In this document: positions 46,729 to 57,541 of the stretch, piece after piece
How the letters are laid out: every line of letters begins with the position of its first letter
Position numbering within the stretch: the first letter of the stretch is position 1
From: Bisporella sp. PMI_857
Lineage: Eukaryota > Ascomycota > Leotiomycetes > Helotiales > Helotiaceae
NCBI GenBank assembly: GCA_021307315.1
Contig: JAJSPD010000002.1
Location: 1-64,000 of the forward strand
DNA length: 64,000 nt
Reading direction: 5' to 3'
Notes under the pieces: model-generated
What the model was told of the DNA's origin: nothing
The model's input: the letters and a program-made list of their open reading frames with translations, nothing else
Database searches by the model: none
Program-made: the position numbers and the translations under genes

Positions 46729-47273
46729 ATGCTTGCCTTCCAGAAATCAGAGTCGCATAAAGGGAAGTGCACTCCCAACATTCTGCCTTGTCGAATAAAT
46801 CATACCGGGCCAGTCGATACCTCGAAACGCTACTGGAATCCTACAGCCCGTGGTACGTCTCTGCACTCGTTCCAGCTCATATTCAAATGGCAAACTTGAT
46901 GAGAGCTTTCTAGTACGGGGCTGACTCCATATTGCATATAGATGGGAAACAAACGGCCTACTTCCGCGGACGTAAACTCCATGGCCGTTCCATCGCAGTT
47001 CCACCAGGCTACCGCGGCGTTGTAGCCACGAAATCAGACAAGATACTGCCGAAATCTAAGATTGAAGTCGAAGCCGAAGAAGAGGATGAGGGGAAGGAGG
47101 AAGAGACTAAGATTATGGAGGAGATAGGGACGTGGGACGAAATGGTGGTCTGGGGACATGAGGCGCTGGCTGATGAAGGCGACCCATATGTGAGGGGTGT
47201 AGAAGAATGGGTTGCATTTAGTAAGGCGTTGCATGGGTTTGGGGAAGGAGATGAAGGTGAGGAGAAGAAATGA
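46729..47273 (+). CDS. RNH203: Ribonuclease H2 subunit C, 2 exons
   Basis: Exons are 46729-46852 and 46942-47273, with an 89-bp GTACGT...TATAG intron; 151 residues. This is the small non-catalytic subunit C of the trimeric RNase H2, which removes ribonucleotides from DNA and RNA:DNA hybrids in the nucleus. Signature text is NILPCRINHTGPVD at the N-terminus and, right after the intron, AYFRGRKLHGRSIAVPPGYR, the conserved FRGR-x-L-x-G and PxGYxG elements that make up the triple-barrel interface with subunit B. An acidic Glu-rich loop (about residues 80-98) separates these from a C-terminal helix EEWVAFSKALHGF. The length fits fungal orthologues. The symbol follows yeast nomenclature. Confidence 0.85.
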
Positions 47274-47486
47274 CCAAGATGCAATGAACAACGAGATTGG
47301 ACCAAGGGATGAAATTGGGTTTGGCCCTGGCATCGGGAAATCAGAAGGTATCCGAAAGGAGTTACGGTATGGAGAAGCAAATGCATGGCGTGAATTCTCA
47401 CGAGAAAGGCACGTTACATTACGGAGCAGTTCTCGCATGGCACTCGGCCATGTATATTATATACAACTTATGAGTTTGAGACAGAC

Positions 47487-49252
47487 CTACAACTTCGCAA
47501 AAGCCAGCTCATACGCAAACCCCAGAATATACTTCGCATGGTCAACCATGTGATCAAAATCCAGATACTTTATCAAATCATCCGGTCCGTGCAGATGCTC
47601 CACAGCACAGTGTTTGAATTCGGATTCGGTAACACAAACACCTGGATAGCCAGCCTTGATAGCAGACATATGATCTTCGACGAATTAGCACTTGTTTTTG
47701 TTGTTTTAACATGTGGGAACCAGGAGTTCGGAAGCATGTCTTGAGAGCTAAAACCACAACACAAAGGGAAAGTCTCGGCTCTCAAAACGGCTCTTGAGCT
47801 CCCGGCTCCTCTACAAGAAAATGGCTTTTTCGAGGCGGAATCAGCTTACCTGAACCGCAGAATTTTCCACAACCGGTTTCAACCCATTCGAGATCAGTGT
47901 ACTATAACAGCATTAGTTAATCATAATCAACTAACAAGTACATGGTATCTTTTGGAAGACGTGCCTCTTCAATTACAAGTTTAGTAAAGTTCATCAAAGC
48001 TTCATCCACTGTAAATTGTTAGAGGCGTTTGTCATGGGATTAAAATTTACATACTAATATCCATCATGAGACCAAACTGTGGATTGCGTCCCGCTTCTCT
48101 GGTCAGCTGAGTGAATCCTGTCACTACCGTAAAGTTAGTACGGCATGTAAAAGCTCTCATTGTCCCGCCACTGATGAGATGTCGAAGTTGATGCCGGTAT
48201 ATGGATATACTTACTGTCAGTCTGCAGCATAGCCTTCACATCCCTTCCCTCTTTCTCATAATGCGAAAAGACATCTTGACTTCCTAACAATCCTCCCTCT
48301 TCGCCAGAATACCAGTCTTCAGTATATGAGTGTCAGCTTTCTTGCTCTTCTATTTTTAGGGTATGTTGCAGTGCTTTGAAAATTGTTTGCTTTGAGCATA
48401 TTGATATTCGATACATAGCCCGAGTGCAAACAACTCGAGAAACACTCCAGAATAGGACTTCGTCCCATGAAAGAATGACTTACGAAACTCAATCGTATTC
48501 TCCGCTTCACCCTGCAGTACCTTCTCATCACTCAAAAGCACCCTCAATACCTCCAAAATCGTCATTGTCCCGCTCCCGTCATCATCGGCACCAGGGGCGC
48601 GTCCCTCATAACGCTCCTTATAGTTCGCGCTATCTTGATGTGCACCAAGGACCACCGTGCCCTCTCCTTTCCCTGGAATTGTCACAATAATACTGAACTG
48701 ATCCCAGATATGAATAAACGGCTTCACCACGACGCCGTACTTATCGGCACCAGTCTCGGCAACGATATCGTTGATGATGGACAGCAGCCAACGACAAGAT
48801 TGTGCCCCATAGGTGGAATCCCAGAAGCGATTGTGGAAGGTCACGAAGTGCTCTAGATGGGTTTGGATGTTGGTTTTGTTGAGGCGCTTCTGGATTGGAA
48901 GGACGGTGGATTTATGAGAGACCTTTGAAGGGTAGGGAAGCCGAGTGCTTGACGTGAAAGCTTTTGCGCCATTAATACTTCCTAGAGCGCGGTAGTTGGT
49001 GATGTCCATGAAGTATTCACCGCCCTTAACGATTTAGTGGCTGTCTTTTCGGATATGGGGGGTTCGACGTACTCTTTTGATGTCCCATTTCTCCTCCTCT
49101 GTAACCCATCTCTGCTCGCCGGCGATATCGATTAGAAAATTTGGCTCTTCAAGAGCAAGATTGAGCACGATTTGTCCTTCATTTGACTCAACAAACCTAG
49201 CAATGATACACGATGCGAACAGAGCAGAAAGGGATAAATTAGAGAGCTTCAT
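47487..49252 (-). CDS. Secreted M28 leucine aminopeptidase (LAP1-like), 7 exons
   Basis: Exons are 49073-49252, 48484-49024, 48215-48316, 48055-48123, 47965-48008, 47850-47901 and 47487-47674, giving 391 residues, the usual LAP1 length. A signal peptide ([20 protein letters not shown]) precedes a propeptide. The M28 two-zinc site is complete: VVLGAHQDS (His189, Asp191), PGADDDGSG (Asp207 region), WYSGEEGG (Glu246/247), LQTD (Asp274) and HLHGPDD (His358). The Cys pair GCGKFCG fits the family disulphide. It removes N-terminal residues, preferably Leu, from extracellular peptides. The intron at 47902-47964 has a GC donor (GCACGT) with a TATAG acceptor; only this choice restores the family spacing between TKLVIE and the Cys pair. 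The gene converges with RNase H2C. Confidence 0.9.
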
Positions 49253-50081
49253 GATTGGCCAACGGAATATGAGGCCGTCAATATAAAGATATTTCAGGAC
49301 GCAAGCTATATTATATATGCGGGCAGAATTCCTCGTAAGCACCCTAAACTGCTGCCTATAACTTGACCAATTGCATATCAATTGATACTTTTGGTAAAGA
49401 TGGGGTAATATATCTTGGACCACCTTCCTCTTTAGTCATGATAAGCCTAATCCCAACACGCAAGATGCGAATGGAAGTTGAGTTTGATCAAGTTATGCCA
49501 TAGTACGACGACACAGTAAACAATACAAGAAATTCTTTTAGAAGTGACGGTATGTTATTAAGTTCCACCAAACTACTGCCCAAGCAACAATAAATAGCAT
49601 GTCAGTGATATGTCGAATTCCACTTGAGATTCTGGCTGGAAAAGAGGATAAAAGCTTGTCATCTGGACGGTATAACTATTGTTTGCAATGTCAGCCATTG
49701 TTGCTCTCTACTTTGTACAAAGTCTTAGCAGGAGCATTCGATGACTTACTGGAGTCGCCAGAAGCGACGTGCACTAATAACTCTAATTATTCCTGGATTA
49801 TTGTTTGTGTAATTAATGAGATCCAACTTAAGATAAATTTGGAAACTGTCTTTAATGCGCAAGAATCTATAAGAAATACCTTTAGCGTTTGATCATGTGA
49901 TTTTCTTAAAACCACTCTATTACGGCGGCCTAAAACACGAAAAGTCGCGCAAAACCACGCGTGAAGTGGCCCCACCAAAACGCGTTCGCTCAGAAACGCC
50001 TTGTATTTTCAGGGGCCGTCGCAAATTCAGTCAACATCAACACCTCCAATTCAGCAATAATTTTCAGTACCATTGTCCACG
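49253..50081. promoter_or_regulatory. Divergent promoter region, aminopeptidase / MCM6
   Basis: 829 bp. Two perfect ACGCGT boxes lie at 49957-49962 and 49980-49985, 125 and 102 bases before the MCM6 start. ACGCGT is the MCB site bound by the MBF complex at G1/S in yeasts. Short ORFs here are not coding. Confidence 0.6.
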
Positions 50082-53000
50082 ATGGCTTCCGTAATGATGT
50101 CTGATGCTATGTCCGATATTGGTCGCTCAAGCCGAATGGGCACACCTGCGACAGTGCGATCTAGACCCCGAGGCACTTCTGGCAACCGCCCAAGAGGTCC
50201 ACCATCTGAGAGTGTCGGACCTCAGAGTGATGATGAAGGTTTCGCGGACGATCAAGTACCAGCAGGGCGCTCTCGCCCAAAGCAGAGCGATCGTGCCGTT
50301 CCAAGGGTGGTGGACGAGGTAGGAGTAGCCGTACAGGCCGCATTCGAAGATTTCCTTGAGACGTAAGTGCATGGGCCAACTTCAGTGAACGTAATCTGAC
50401 GCCTTGTAGATTCGTGGAAGAACCCAATCCTTCTGGAGCGCCTCCTTCCAGTGCGGTTACCACAGATAAGTATTATATTGCGCAAATTCACGGATTACGT
50501 ATATACTCGCTTTCAACACTTTACATCGACTACAAGCACCTAGTGGAATGGAAAGGAGGGGCTATGGCTGAAGGTCTTGTAGATGGATACTACAGATTTT
50601 TGCCATTCCTGACGAAAGGGCTTCACAACATGATCGCAAAATACGAACCTCAATATTTCCGCGAGCATCGCCAGCCAGCAGCTTCTACTAATCAGTCTTC
50701 TTCTGGCGCCAGCAATGCTGCGTCTGCCAGTCAATCTGAGCCGAATAGTCTCAGTGCTAAAACCACTAACCAGCAGACGGACAAAGTGTTCGCACTGGCC
50801 TTTTACAACCTTCCCCTCATCTCCCGAGTTCGGCATTTGAGAACATCAAATATTGGTCAATTGTTATCCATTTCAGGAACAGTAACAAGAACATCCGAAG
50901 TCAGACCAGAGTTATCGCTTGCTACCTTTGTCTGTGAAAGCTGTAGGAACACGGTTCCAAATGTGGAGCAAACTTTCAAATATACCGAGCCTACCCAATG
51001 TCCTAATGCAGAGTGTGGAAATCGCCAGGGATGGAGATTAGACATCAGACAAAGCTATTTCATAGATTGGCAGAAGGTTCGTCTGCAGGAAAATAGCTCA
51101 GAAATCCCTACTGGCAGCATGCCACGAACCATGGATGTCATTCTGCGTGGTGAAATTGTGGACAGAGCAAAAGCTGGAGAAAAGTGTGTCTTCACCGGAG
51201 CCCTGATTGTGATACCTGATGTGAGTCAACTTGGTCTTCCTGGAGTTCGCCCAACAGCCGTACGAGACAACGAAAGCAGAGCTGGAGATGCCAATGGTGT
51301 TACTGGCCTTAAGTCACTCGGTGTGCGAGATCTCACTTACAAGCTAGCATTTTTGGCTTGTATGGTGACCCCAGATACATCGACACCTGGCTCGGCAGCA
51401 AACCAACAACTGAATGGTCAAAGTAATAATATCCTCGCGTCTCTGAACCAAACGGCTCCCATTGACCCAAATGATCCATCTGAGCATGCACAAGAGGCTG
51501 TTTTGGCTTCAATGACAGAAGCTGAAATTCAGGATCTGAGAACTATGGTACACAGTGATCACATCTACTCACGACTGGTCAATTCTCTAGCTCCCATGGT
51601 CTACGGTCACGAAATCGTCAAGAAGGGACTCCTCTTGCAACTTATGGGAGGTCTTAGTAAGACTACACCAGAAGGGATGGCTCTACGTGGTGACATTAAC
51701 ATTTGCATTGTTGGTGATCCATCCACTTCGAAATCTCAGTTCTTGAAGTATATATGCTCTTTCCTGCCTCGTGCAGTCTATACCTCTGGGAAAGCATCTT
51801 CGGCAGCAGGTCTCACAGCCGCTGTTGTGAAGGACGAGGAAACCGGAGAGTTCACAATCGAGGCTGGAGCACTTATGTTAGCTGACAATGGTATCTGCGC
51901 CATTGACGAGTTCGACAAGATGGATATTAGCGACCAAGTCGCAATTCACGAAGCTATGGAACAGCAGACCATCTCCATTGCGAAAGCCGGTATTCAAGCT
52001 ACACTGAATGCTAGAACTTCAATTCTCGCAGCCGCAAACCCAGTTGGTGGACGGTATAACCGGAAGACCACTTTGAGGGCAAACATCAACATGTCTGCTC
52101 CTATCATGTCTCGTTTCGATCTCTTCTTCGTTATCCTCGATGAGTGTAATGAGACAATTGACCGACATCTTGCAGAACATATCGTTGGCATTCACCAGCT
52201 ACGCGATGAGGCTGTTCAGCCAGAATTCTCTACCGAGCAACTGCAGCGTTATATTCGCTTTGCGAGGACGTTCAAACCCGAGTTTACGCCCGAAGCGAAG
52301 GAGCTGCTAGTAGAGAAGTACAAAGAGCTTCGAGCCGATGACTCACAAGGAGGTATTGGTCGCAACAGCTACCGCATCACTGTCAGACAATTGGAGTCCA
52401 TGATTAGATTGTCTGAGGCTATCGCGAAGGCCAATTGCGTAGAGGAGATCGTCCCAAGTATGGTTATCGAAGCATTCAATCTTCTCCGACAAAGTATCAT
52501 CTCCGTGGAGAAGGATGACGTAGAGGTGGATGACGATGAGGAAGAAGTTGGGCTTGGTACGAACAGCACAAATGGAAATGGTAGATCAGACAACGATGGA
52601 GACTCGCCTATGGGCGATGCAGATGACGATGAGGACGATGGTGACAATAGACCAGACGGTGGACCTGGTGCCAATGGGATATCTAATGGAAATTCAAACG
52701 GAGTACCACCGCGACCTAAGACTAAGGTAACGTACGAGAAGTTCATGGCGGTTGTCAATTTGCTGGTAAGGAGGGTGAACGAGGATGAGATGGGCACGGG
52801 CGAGGGTGTTGAAGGCGAGAAGCTGGTAGAGTGGTATTTGGAGGAGAAAGAGGATGAGCTCGCTGGTGAGGAGGACTACCATAATGAGAAAGCGCTGGTG
52901 AAGAAGATCATCAAGAGGATGGTCAAGGTTTGTTCCCCCTTTTGCATTCAAGAATCGTGCACATGACTAATAACATTACAGGAGAACATTCTCATGGAGA

Positions 53001-53107
53001 TCAGAGGCCAAGGACTGGTTGGCGAAGATGGACAAGGACCGTCAAGCGCGGCGGAGCAATCCGTCTATGTGCTACATCCTAATTGCGCAATCGAGGAGAT
53101 TGAGTAG
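50082..53107 (+). CDS. MCM6: DNA replication licensing factor MCM6, 3 exons
   Basis: Exons are 50082-50362, 50410-52927 and 52982-53107, giving 974 residues. It is a subunit of the MCM2-7 replicative helicase. The zinc finger CESC...CPNAEC lies at about residues 269-296. It is MCM6 rather than another paralogue because of IDWQKVRLQE...PRTMDVILRGE and the CVFTGALIVIPDVSQL text. The MCM box holds Walker A GDPSTSKS (about 529), Walker B AIDEFDKM (about 592) and the SRFDLFF arginine finger (about 662). A fungal acidic/Asn/Gly-rich insert at about 705-765 precedes the C-terminal winged-helix region (KVTYEKFMAVVNLLVRRV), completed by exon 3. The in-frame TTG nine bases upstream is not a start. Two MCB boxes lie in its promoter. 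Confidence 0.96.
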
Positions 53108-53632
53108 ATTTGCATCTTCAGAATAGGAGTATGACTGTAATGAGCGGATAGGTACATGTTTGGGGTTGGACATAAGGGGGTCTGTTATGTATACCAAGAG
53201 TTCGAGGGATGGCGTTTTGGAGCGCTGAAGAATAGATTATTGTAGTTTAAGAATAGCAACGGAAGTACTTCATCAAACATTCAGACTTTAGGTACCAAGT
53301 GGCGGGGTTCATGCTGAACGTGCTTACTTCTTTGGTATATGCTTCTTCATGGCAACGAAGTTGCTGCGTAGAACCTTCCGCGTGAGGTGTGAGTCAATGC
53401 ATTTATGTGCATGTTAAAAAAAGGAAAGAATTTTGGGAAATGAGTTCCTTCAACTTCCATGCACCAACGCCGGCTACATTGCAAATATGCGGTATCCGTA
53501 TTTGCCTTGGATAATGATTGAGCTAGGAATTGAAAATTCTCCAAGTTTCGATCTTCTATGATAATGCTACACAAAAGGTCAGGGTAGAAAGAAACATGTG
53601 AAGTGATGACGACTCACTTCAGCAGGTGAACA
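53108..53632. other. Intergenic, possible extra exon
   Basis: It lies downstream of MCM6 and of the small minus-strand gene. A TTTTGTGTAG|CATT segment near 53565-53578 (minus) resembles the acceptor of that gene's second exon and might mark an alternative or duplicated exon. Nothing else is seen. Confidence 0.3.
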
Positions 53633-53909
53633 CTACTCGGAACCCGACTCACCAAACTCGTCTGACCCAATGCCCAAACCTTCATAGTAATCATCCATAT
53701 TGTGGTTGCGTATTACACCTCGCTTTCTGCGGAAATGCTACACAGAAAGTCAAATATGTAGAGGAAATGGATATTGATTTGGGAAAACTCACCTTTTTAA
53801 CATTATGATCACCATCTAGAACGTTGAATTTGGCCAATTCACGCATCAAGTCCTCGTGTCGGGTCTTAAGTGCTTGTCGTTGTACCTTGAGGGAGTTACA
53901 CCTGGCCAT
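53633..53909 (-). CDS. Small basic/coiled-coil hypothetical protein, 2 exons
   Basis: Exons are 53793-53909 and 53633-53737, separated by a 55-bp GTGAGT...GTGTAG intron; 73 residues from MARCNSLKVQRQALKTRHED. The first exon is helical and heptad-like (LKTRHEDLMRELAKFNVLDG). The second is basic (HFRRKRGVIRNH) then acidic (DDYYEGLGIGSDEFGESGSE). A GTGAGT inside the last codons could be another donor, so the C-terminus may differ. It sits just downstream, on the same strand, of a longer coiled-coil gene. I recognise no family. Confidence 0.4.
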
Positions 53910-54010
53910 TTTGTCATGTGCCGTCCCAATTTTTTGGTTGCTTGACACCCGCTAAAGGCTCATATTCTTCGTCTCCATTGTCCAACCGAGAATCAGATAT
54001 TAGAAACCGT

Positions 54011-54881
54011 TCAACAGAAGTTCTTATCCTCAGAGTCAGGATGAGATCGTTTCCTAGAGGCCATCGACAATGCAGCCTGCGTTGTCTGTGGGCCACGATA
54101 TGCGCCCGACATGCCACGCAATCTACTAGACATCTCCCCGCTATGATCTGCCAGCTCCCCAATCCTCACATTGTTGAACTTCACCAGTTCCGCCTTCTCG
54201 ACAAGCAGGATGTTGTTCTTCATCTGGAGCTTCTGAATTGCCGCACGACTGAGCTGTACAATCTCGCGCTTCTTGTCAAGCAGAATTTCCTTCCCTATTT
54301 TGAGCTTCTCAATCTCTTCATCATTAAGCTTCATGAGAGGCGCTTCAGCACCGATCAAAGTTCTATTCTTTTTTTCAAGTTCATCAGCTCTCCTGATTGC
54401 CTCTTCCCACTTGGCAGACCACCATTCTTCAGATTGCGATATCTGATCATATTCTCGCCCAAGAGTCTTCACACGAGCATCCAAACCACAGATTTGCTTC
54501 TGCAAAGTTGCGTCTCGCGCCTTATAAATTATGGCCCCTGCCTCGGCATTATTGATACGCGCATACAAATCATCTCTCTCCTTCAACAACTGTTGAATCT
54601 CGGCTTTCCCTTTCTTGATCTCCACCGCTAATTTCTTGACCTCCCTGTTATGTTCCAAACTCTCGCTCTGCAGCTTGAATACCTCATCTTCCTTCTCATT
54701 CAAAAGCTTACTGCTGCGTACCTTCCCGAGAATGATGATTTCCTTTAGATGCTCAAGTTTTTTCTTCGATGGGAGGATGCTTGTCAATGAGACTCTGCAC
54801 ACTGAGGACGATTTGTGATGGCTTCTTGGCTTCCTTAGTTGGTGGTAAAGGAAACTTGACAATCTTTGAAGGTGGTGCCAT
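54011..54881 (-). CDS. Long coiled-coil hypothetical protein, possible frameshift near the start
   Basis: Reading from MAPPSKIVKFPLPPTKEAKK (54879-54881) the frame is open for 43 codons and then stops just after an A6 run (54758-54763 on the plus strand as T6). The +1 frame from there runs open to 54011 and is strongly coiled-coil: LLNEKEDEVFKLQSESLEHN, then ELEKKNRTLIGAEAPLMKLN and LLVEKAELVKFNN. It ends in a basic SMASRKRSHPDSEDK tail that could be a nuclear signal. About 289 residues in all. Either a single A is extra in the run (mutation or sequence error), or a 39-bp GTGTGC...CGAAG intron at about 54764-54802 joins the frames; that intron keeps the frame but would be very short. The family is not recognised. 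Confidence 0.55.
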
Positions 54882-55844
54882 TGTTGGGGATGAGTATCAA
54901 CATTGATAATGCGAATGATTTGATTGAGCAAGGGAAGCCATGAAAGGTATGAAAATTCTTATTAGTTCTTAGCTAAGAATGAAGTTGCTCGAGAGTTCAA
55001 GCAAACAGTAAATAGATATAAAGAAGGTACCGAAGATGGAAATGAGTGACACGCCTTGGTTTATCGTTGAAGCTGAGGACATCGAAACTAGCTGAGATCT
55101 GGAGTAACTGGAATGAAACCTATATTAACTGTCTAAGCGTGGCTGTAATTAGTTGTAGTATGTTGCGATATGATGGTGAGAATGTCGGGAAATTATGTAG
55201 ATATCACAGCGCCTTCCAAGCCCAGCCCTCTCCGAGCCCGTCCTAAGCAGTAACCTCAACTCATTTCATTTACCTTATGTTCCATGTCCCTTAGACGAAG
55301 AAATGTGTTGAGTAAATTTTATTAAACCCTCGTTTTCACTTATATTTTGTAAAGATATGATATACCCATTGCAATCAATATCTTGACAGTGAGAGTCTTA
55401 CGATAAAGCGAGAAGTCAATATACGTTGTGAATAGAAATACAATTGTTTGACACCTGAGTAAACGTTGGCGAGCATACTGTAAAGTGAAAAGGTCATAAC
55501 CGTGTCAAGAGTTGGCCTCTTTTTTTTTCCCCAGCCGTAGGGACAACTACCCAAAATGTGATTTCAAGCTAAAAGATAGCTCCAAGATAAAGGGAATATA
55601 ATAAGGGGCAGGATGATAAGCGAAGCCAAGGGTTCGGTCAAATGCGAACTACGGCCTCTTTAGCATTTCTCGCTAACTCAGCACCAATATCGCTATGCCT
55701 TCTAAGCAAGATCTCTTGGATTGACTCTGAATAGTTATGTAGGAACTAGTTCCTCTTTTTCTTTTTTTTTTTCTTTCTTTCATTCATTTATTCATTCGTT
55801 ATATCATAACTCCCTAATTTCTTCTTTCTACACAATACAGAGAT
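54882..55844. other. Intergenic, about 1 kb
   Basis: It holds the promoter of the coiled-coil gene and the 3' region of the transporter. A T/C-rich tract (TTTC and ATTC units) lies at about 55750-55800. No gene is seen. Confidence 0.4.
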
Positions 55845-57541
55845 TTAAACTCTTTCAATTTGCTGCGCTTCCTCCCGCGGAAATTTCTGCTCAGCAACCA
55901 AATCATCTGCCGCCTGAGTTGCATTGGCCTCCTTTTGTCCATATCTGCCAATTTGCCACCACCGAAGCGTGAACAGACGATCCATACTCTCCAAGCTCCG
56001 TCCGGCAGTCTCGGGAATGAAGAACCATGCCCAGATTCCTCCAATAATCGTGATGATAGTGAACAGCCAGAATGTGCCCTTGGGGCTCAGTCCTCCTTCG
56101 CTTACTGGTAGCAACATATTCGGCACAGCTCTCGAGTTTCCATACTGGTTCACGAAGTGGAAACACATGACCATCGATGAGGAGATGGCACGGATACGGA
56201 GAGGGTAGATTTCAGCGTTGAGAAGGTATTGCATCGAGTTCCATCCCATGGCCCAACCAAAGCCGGAGATGTAAATCATGACAATGGCCCCAGTGGAGGC
56301 GTGTTTTTGGGAAGTTGTGAACTCTTGGCCTTCGGCGAGCTGGGGAACGGCAGTCAAGAAACATGCAACGTAGCCCATCGATAGTGCTTGAAGACCAATG
56401 CCGATGCCCAGCGAGCGCTTTCGACCAACAACGTCGACAAGGAACAGAGCGCACATTATTGCAGCAACGAACTTGACGACACCGAAGATAGCTGTTGCGA
56501 AAAGCTTCTCGTTCTGGCCCTTGGTACCGAGGAGAGCAAAGAACCTTGGTGCATAGATTGTAATGCTCTGCGCGCCAGACCATTGAGAGAGAAGTTGAGA
56601 GAAGAGTCCAAGATAGATTCGGTAGAAATTGTTTGGCATCAAGAACATCTCCTTCAAGATACCCAGCCAGCCAGCACCGAGGGTCGCTTCCTGTTCCTCA
56701 TGCAGTTGCAGCTGGATCTCTGAGATCTCCTTGACTACATGGTCATGGTCGATGGGAAGACCTCTGACCCTGGCAAGATTTGCAGTCGCAAGTTCGTCCT
56801 TACCGACCTTGACCAGGAACCGGGGCGACTCGTAGTTAAAGAAGGAGAGGAGCAAAATGATACCTGCGAACATGATGTGGATTGTGGTTGGGATGACCCA
56901 TTGGTTGGCTGTCCCTTCTTTGATGTGCAGCTGGCTTCCCCAGGACGCGAAGTATGCAAGCATGATACCAATATAGACGGAACCAGAAAATGCGCAGGTG
57001 CAGAGACCACGAACGGAGCGAGGGGCAATTTCAGAGAGGTAGACGGGTGCGACAACGGTGGTTTGACCGATACCTAGACCAGCGATGAAGCGGCCTGCGT
57101 AGACTTGCCCGAGACGTCCACCATTGGTAAGAAAAATCACGATACCAATAATCCAGATGGCGCAGAGTTGGCGAGTAGCCCAAAGACGACCAATGCGATC
57201 GCAAAGAACGAATGCGCTGCATTATATTAGTTATGTTTAAGTTTCATGGAAGGGAGATCTTACAGTGCGGCACCACCAACACTGCCAATTTGAACCATAG
57301 CCGAGATGTTACCCTCAACATCTGCCAGTTCAGTGTCGGATAATTTATCAAGACCGACTGAGCGCAAGAAATGTTTTTTAGCCAGCGTTCCCGAGATGAG
57401 ACCCTCGTCGATACCACGAGCAGCGCCCATGATACCGAACGATAAGACAGCGAACCATAGTCGCCAGTTCAGGACCTCCTTGGGGTCATCGCCCCGATTG
57501 ATCTTGAAGATATTCTGAGGTTTTCCGCCGCCACCTGCCAT
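55845..57541 (-). CDS. MFS sugar-porter-family transporter (quinate permease-like), 2 exons
   Basis: Exons are 57264-57541 and 55845-57216, with a 47-bp intron; 549 residues, typical of fungal sugar porters with 12 membrane helices. Family motifs are VLCDRIGRLWATRQ (the loop 2-3 motif, assembled across the intron), AGRFIAGLGIGQTTVVAPVYLSEIAP, NYESPRFLVKVGKDE (PESPR-type), VDVVGRKRSLGIGIG and FFIPETAGRSLESMDRLF (PETKG-type). The LLSQWSGAQSITIYAP segment in helix 7 is closest to quinate/inositol-type permeases rather than glucose carriers, but substrate cannot be settled. It is a plasma-membrane proton symporter or facilitator. No quinate-pathway gene is next to it. Confidence 0.9.
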
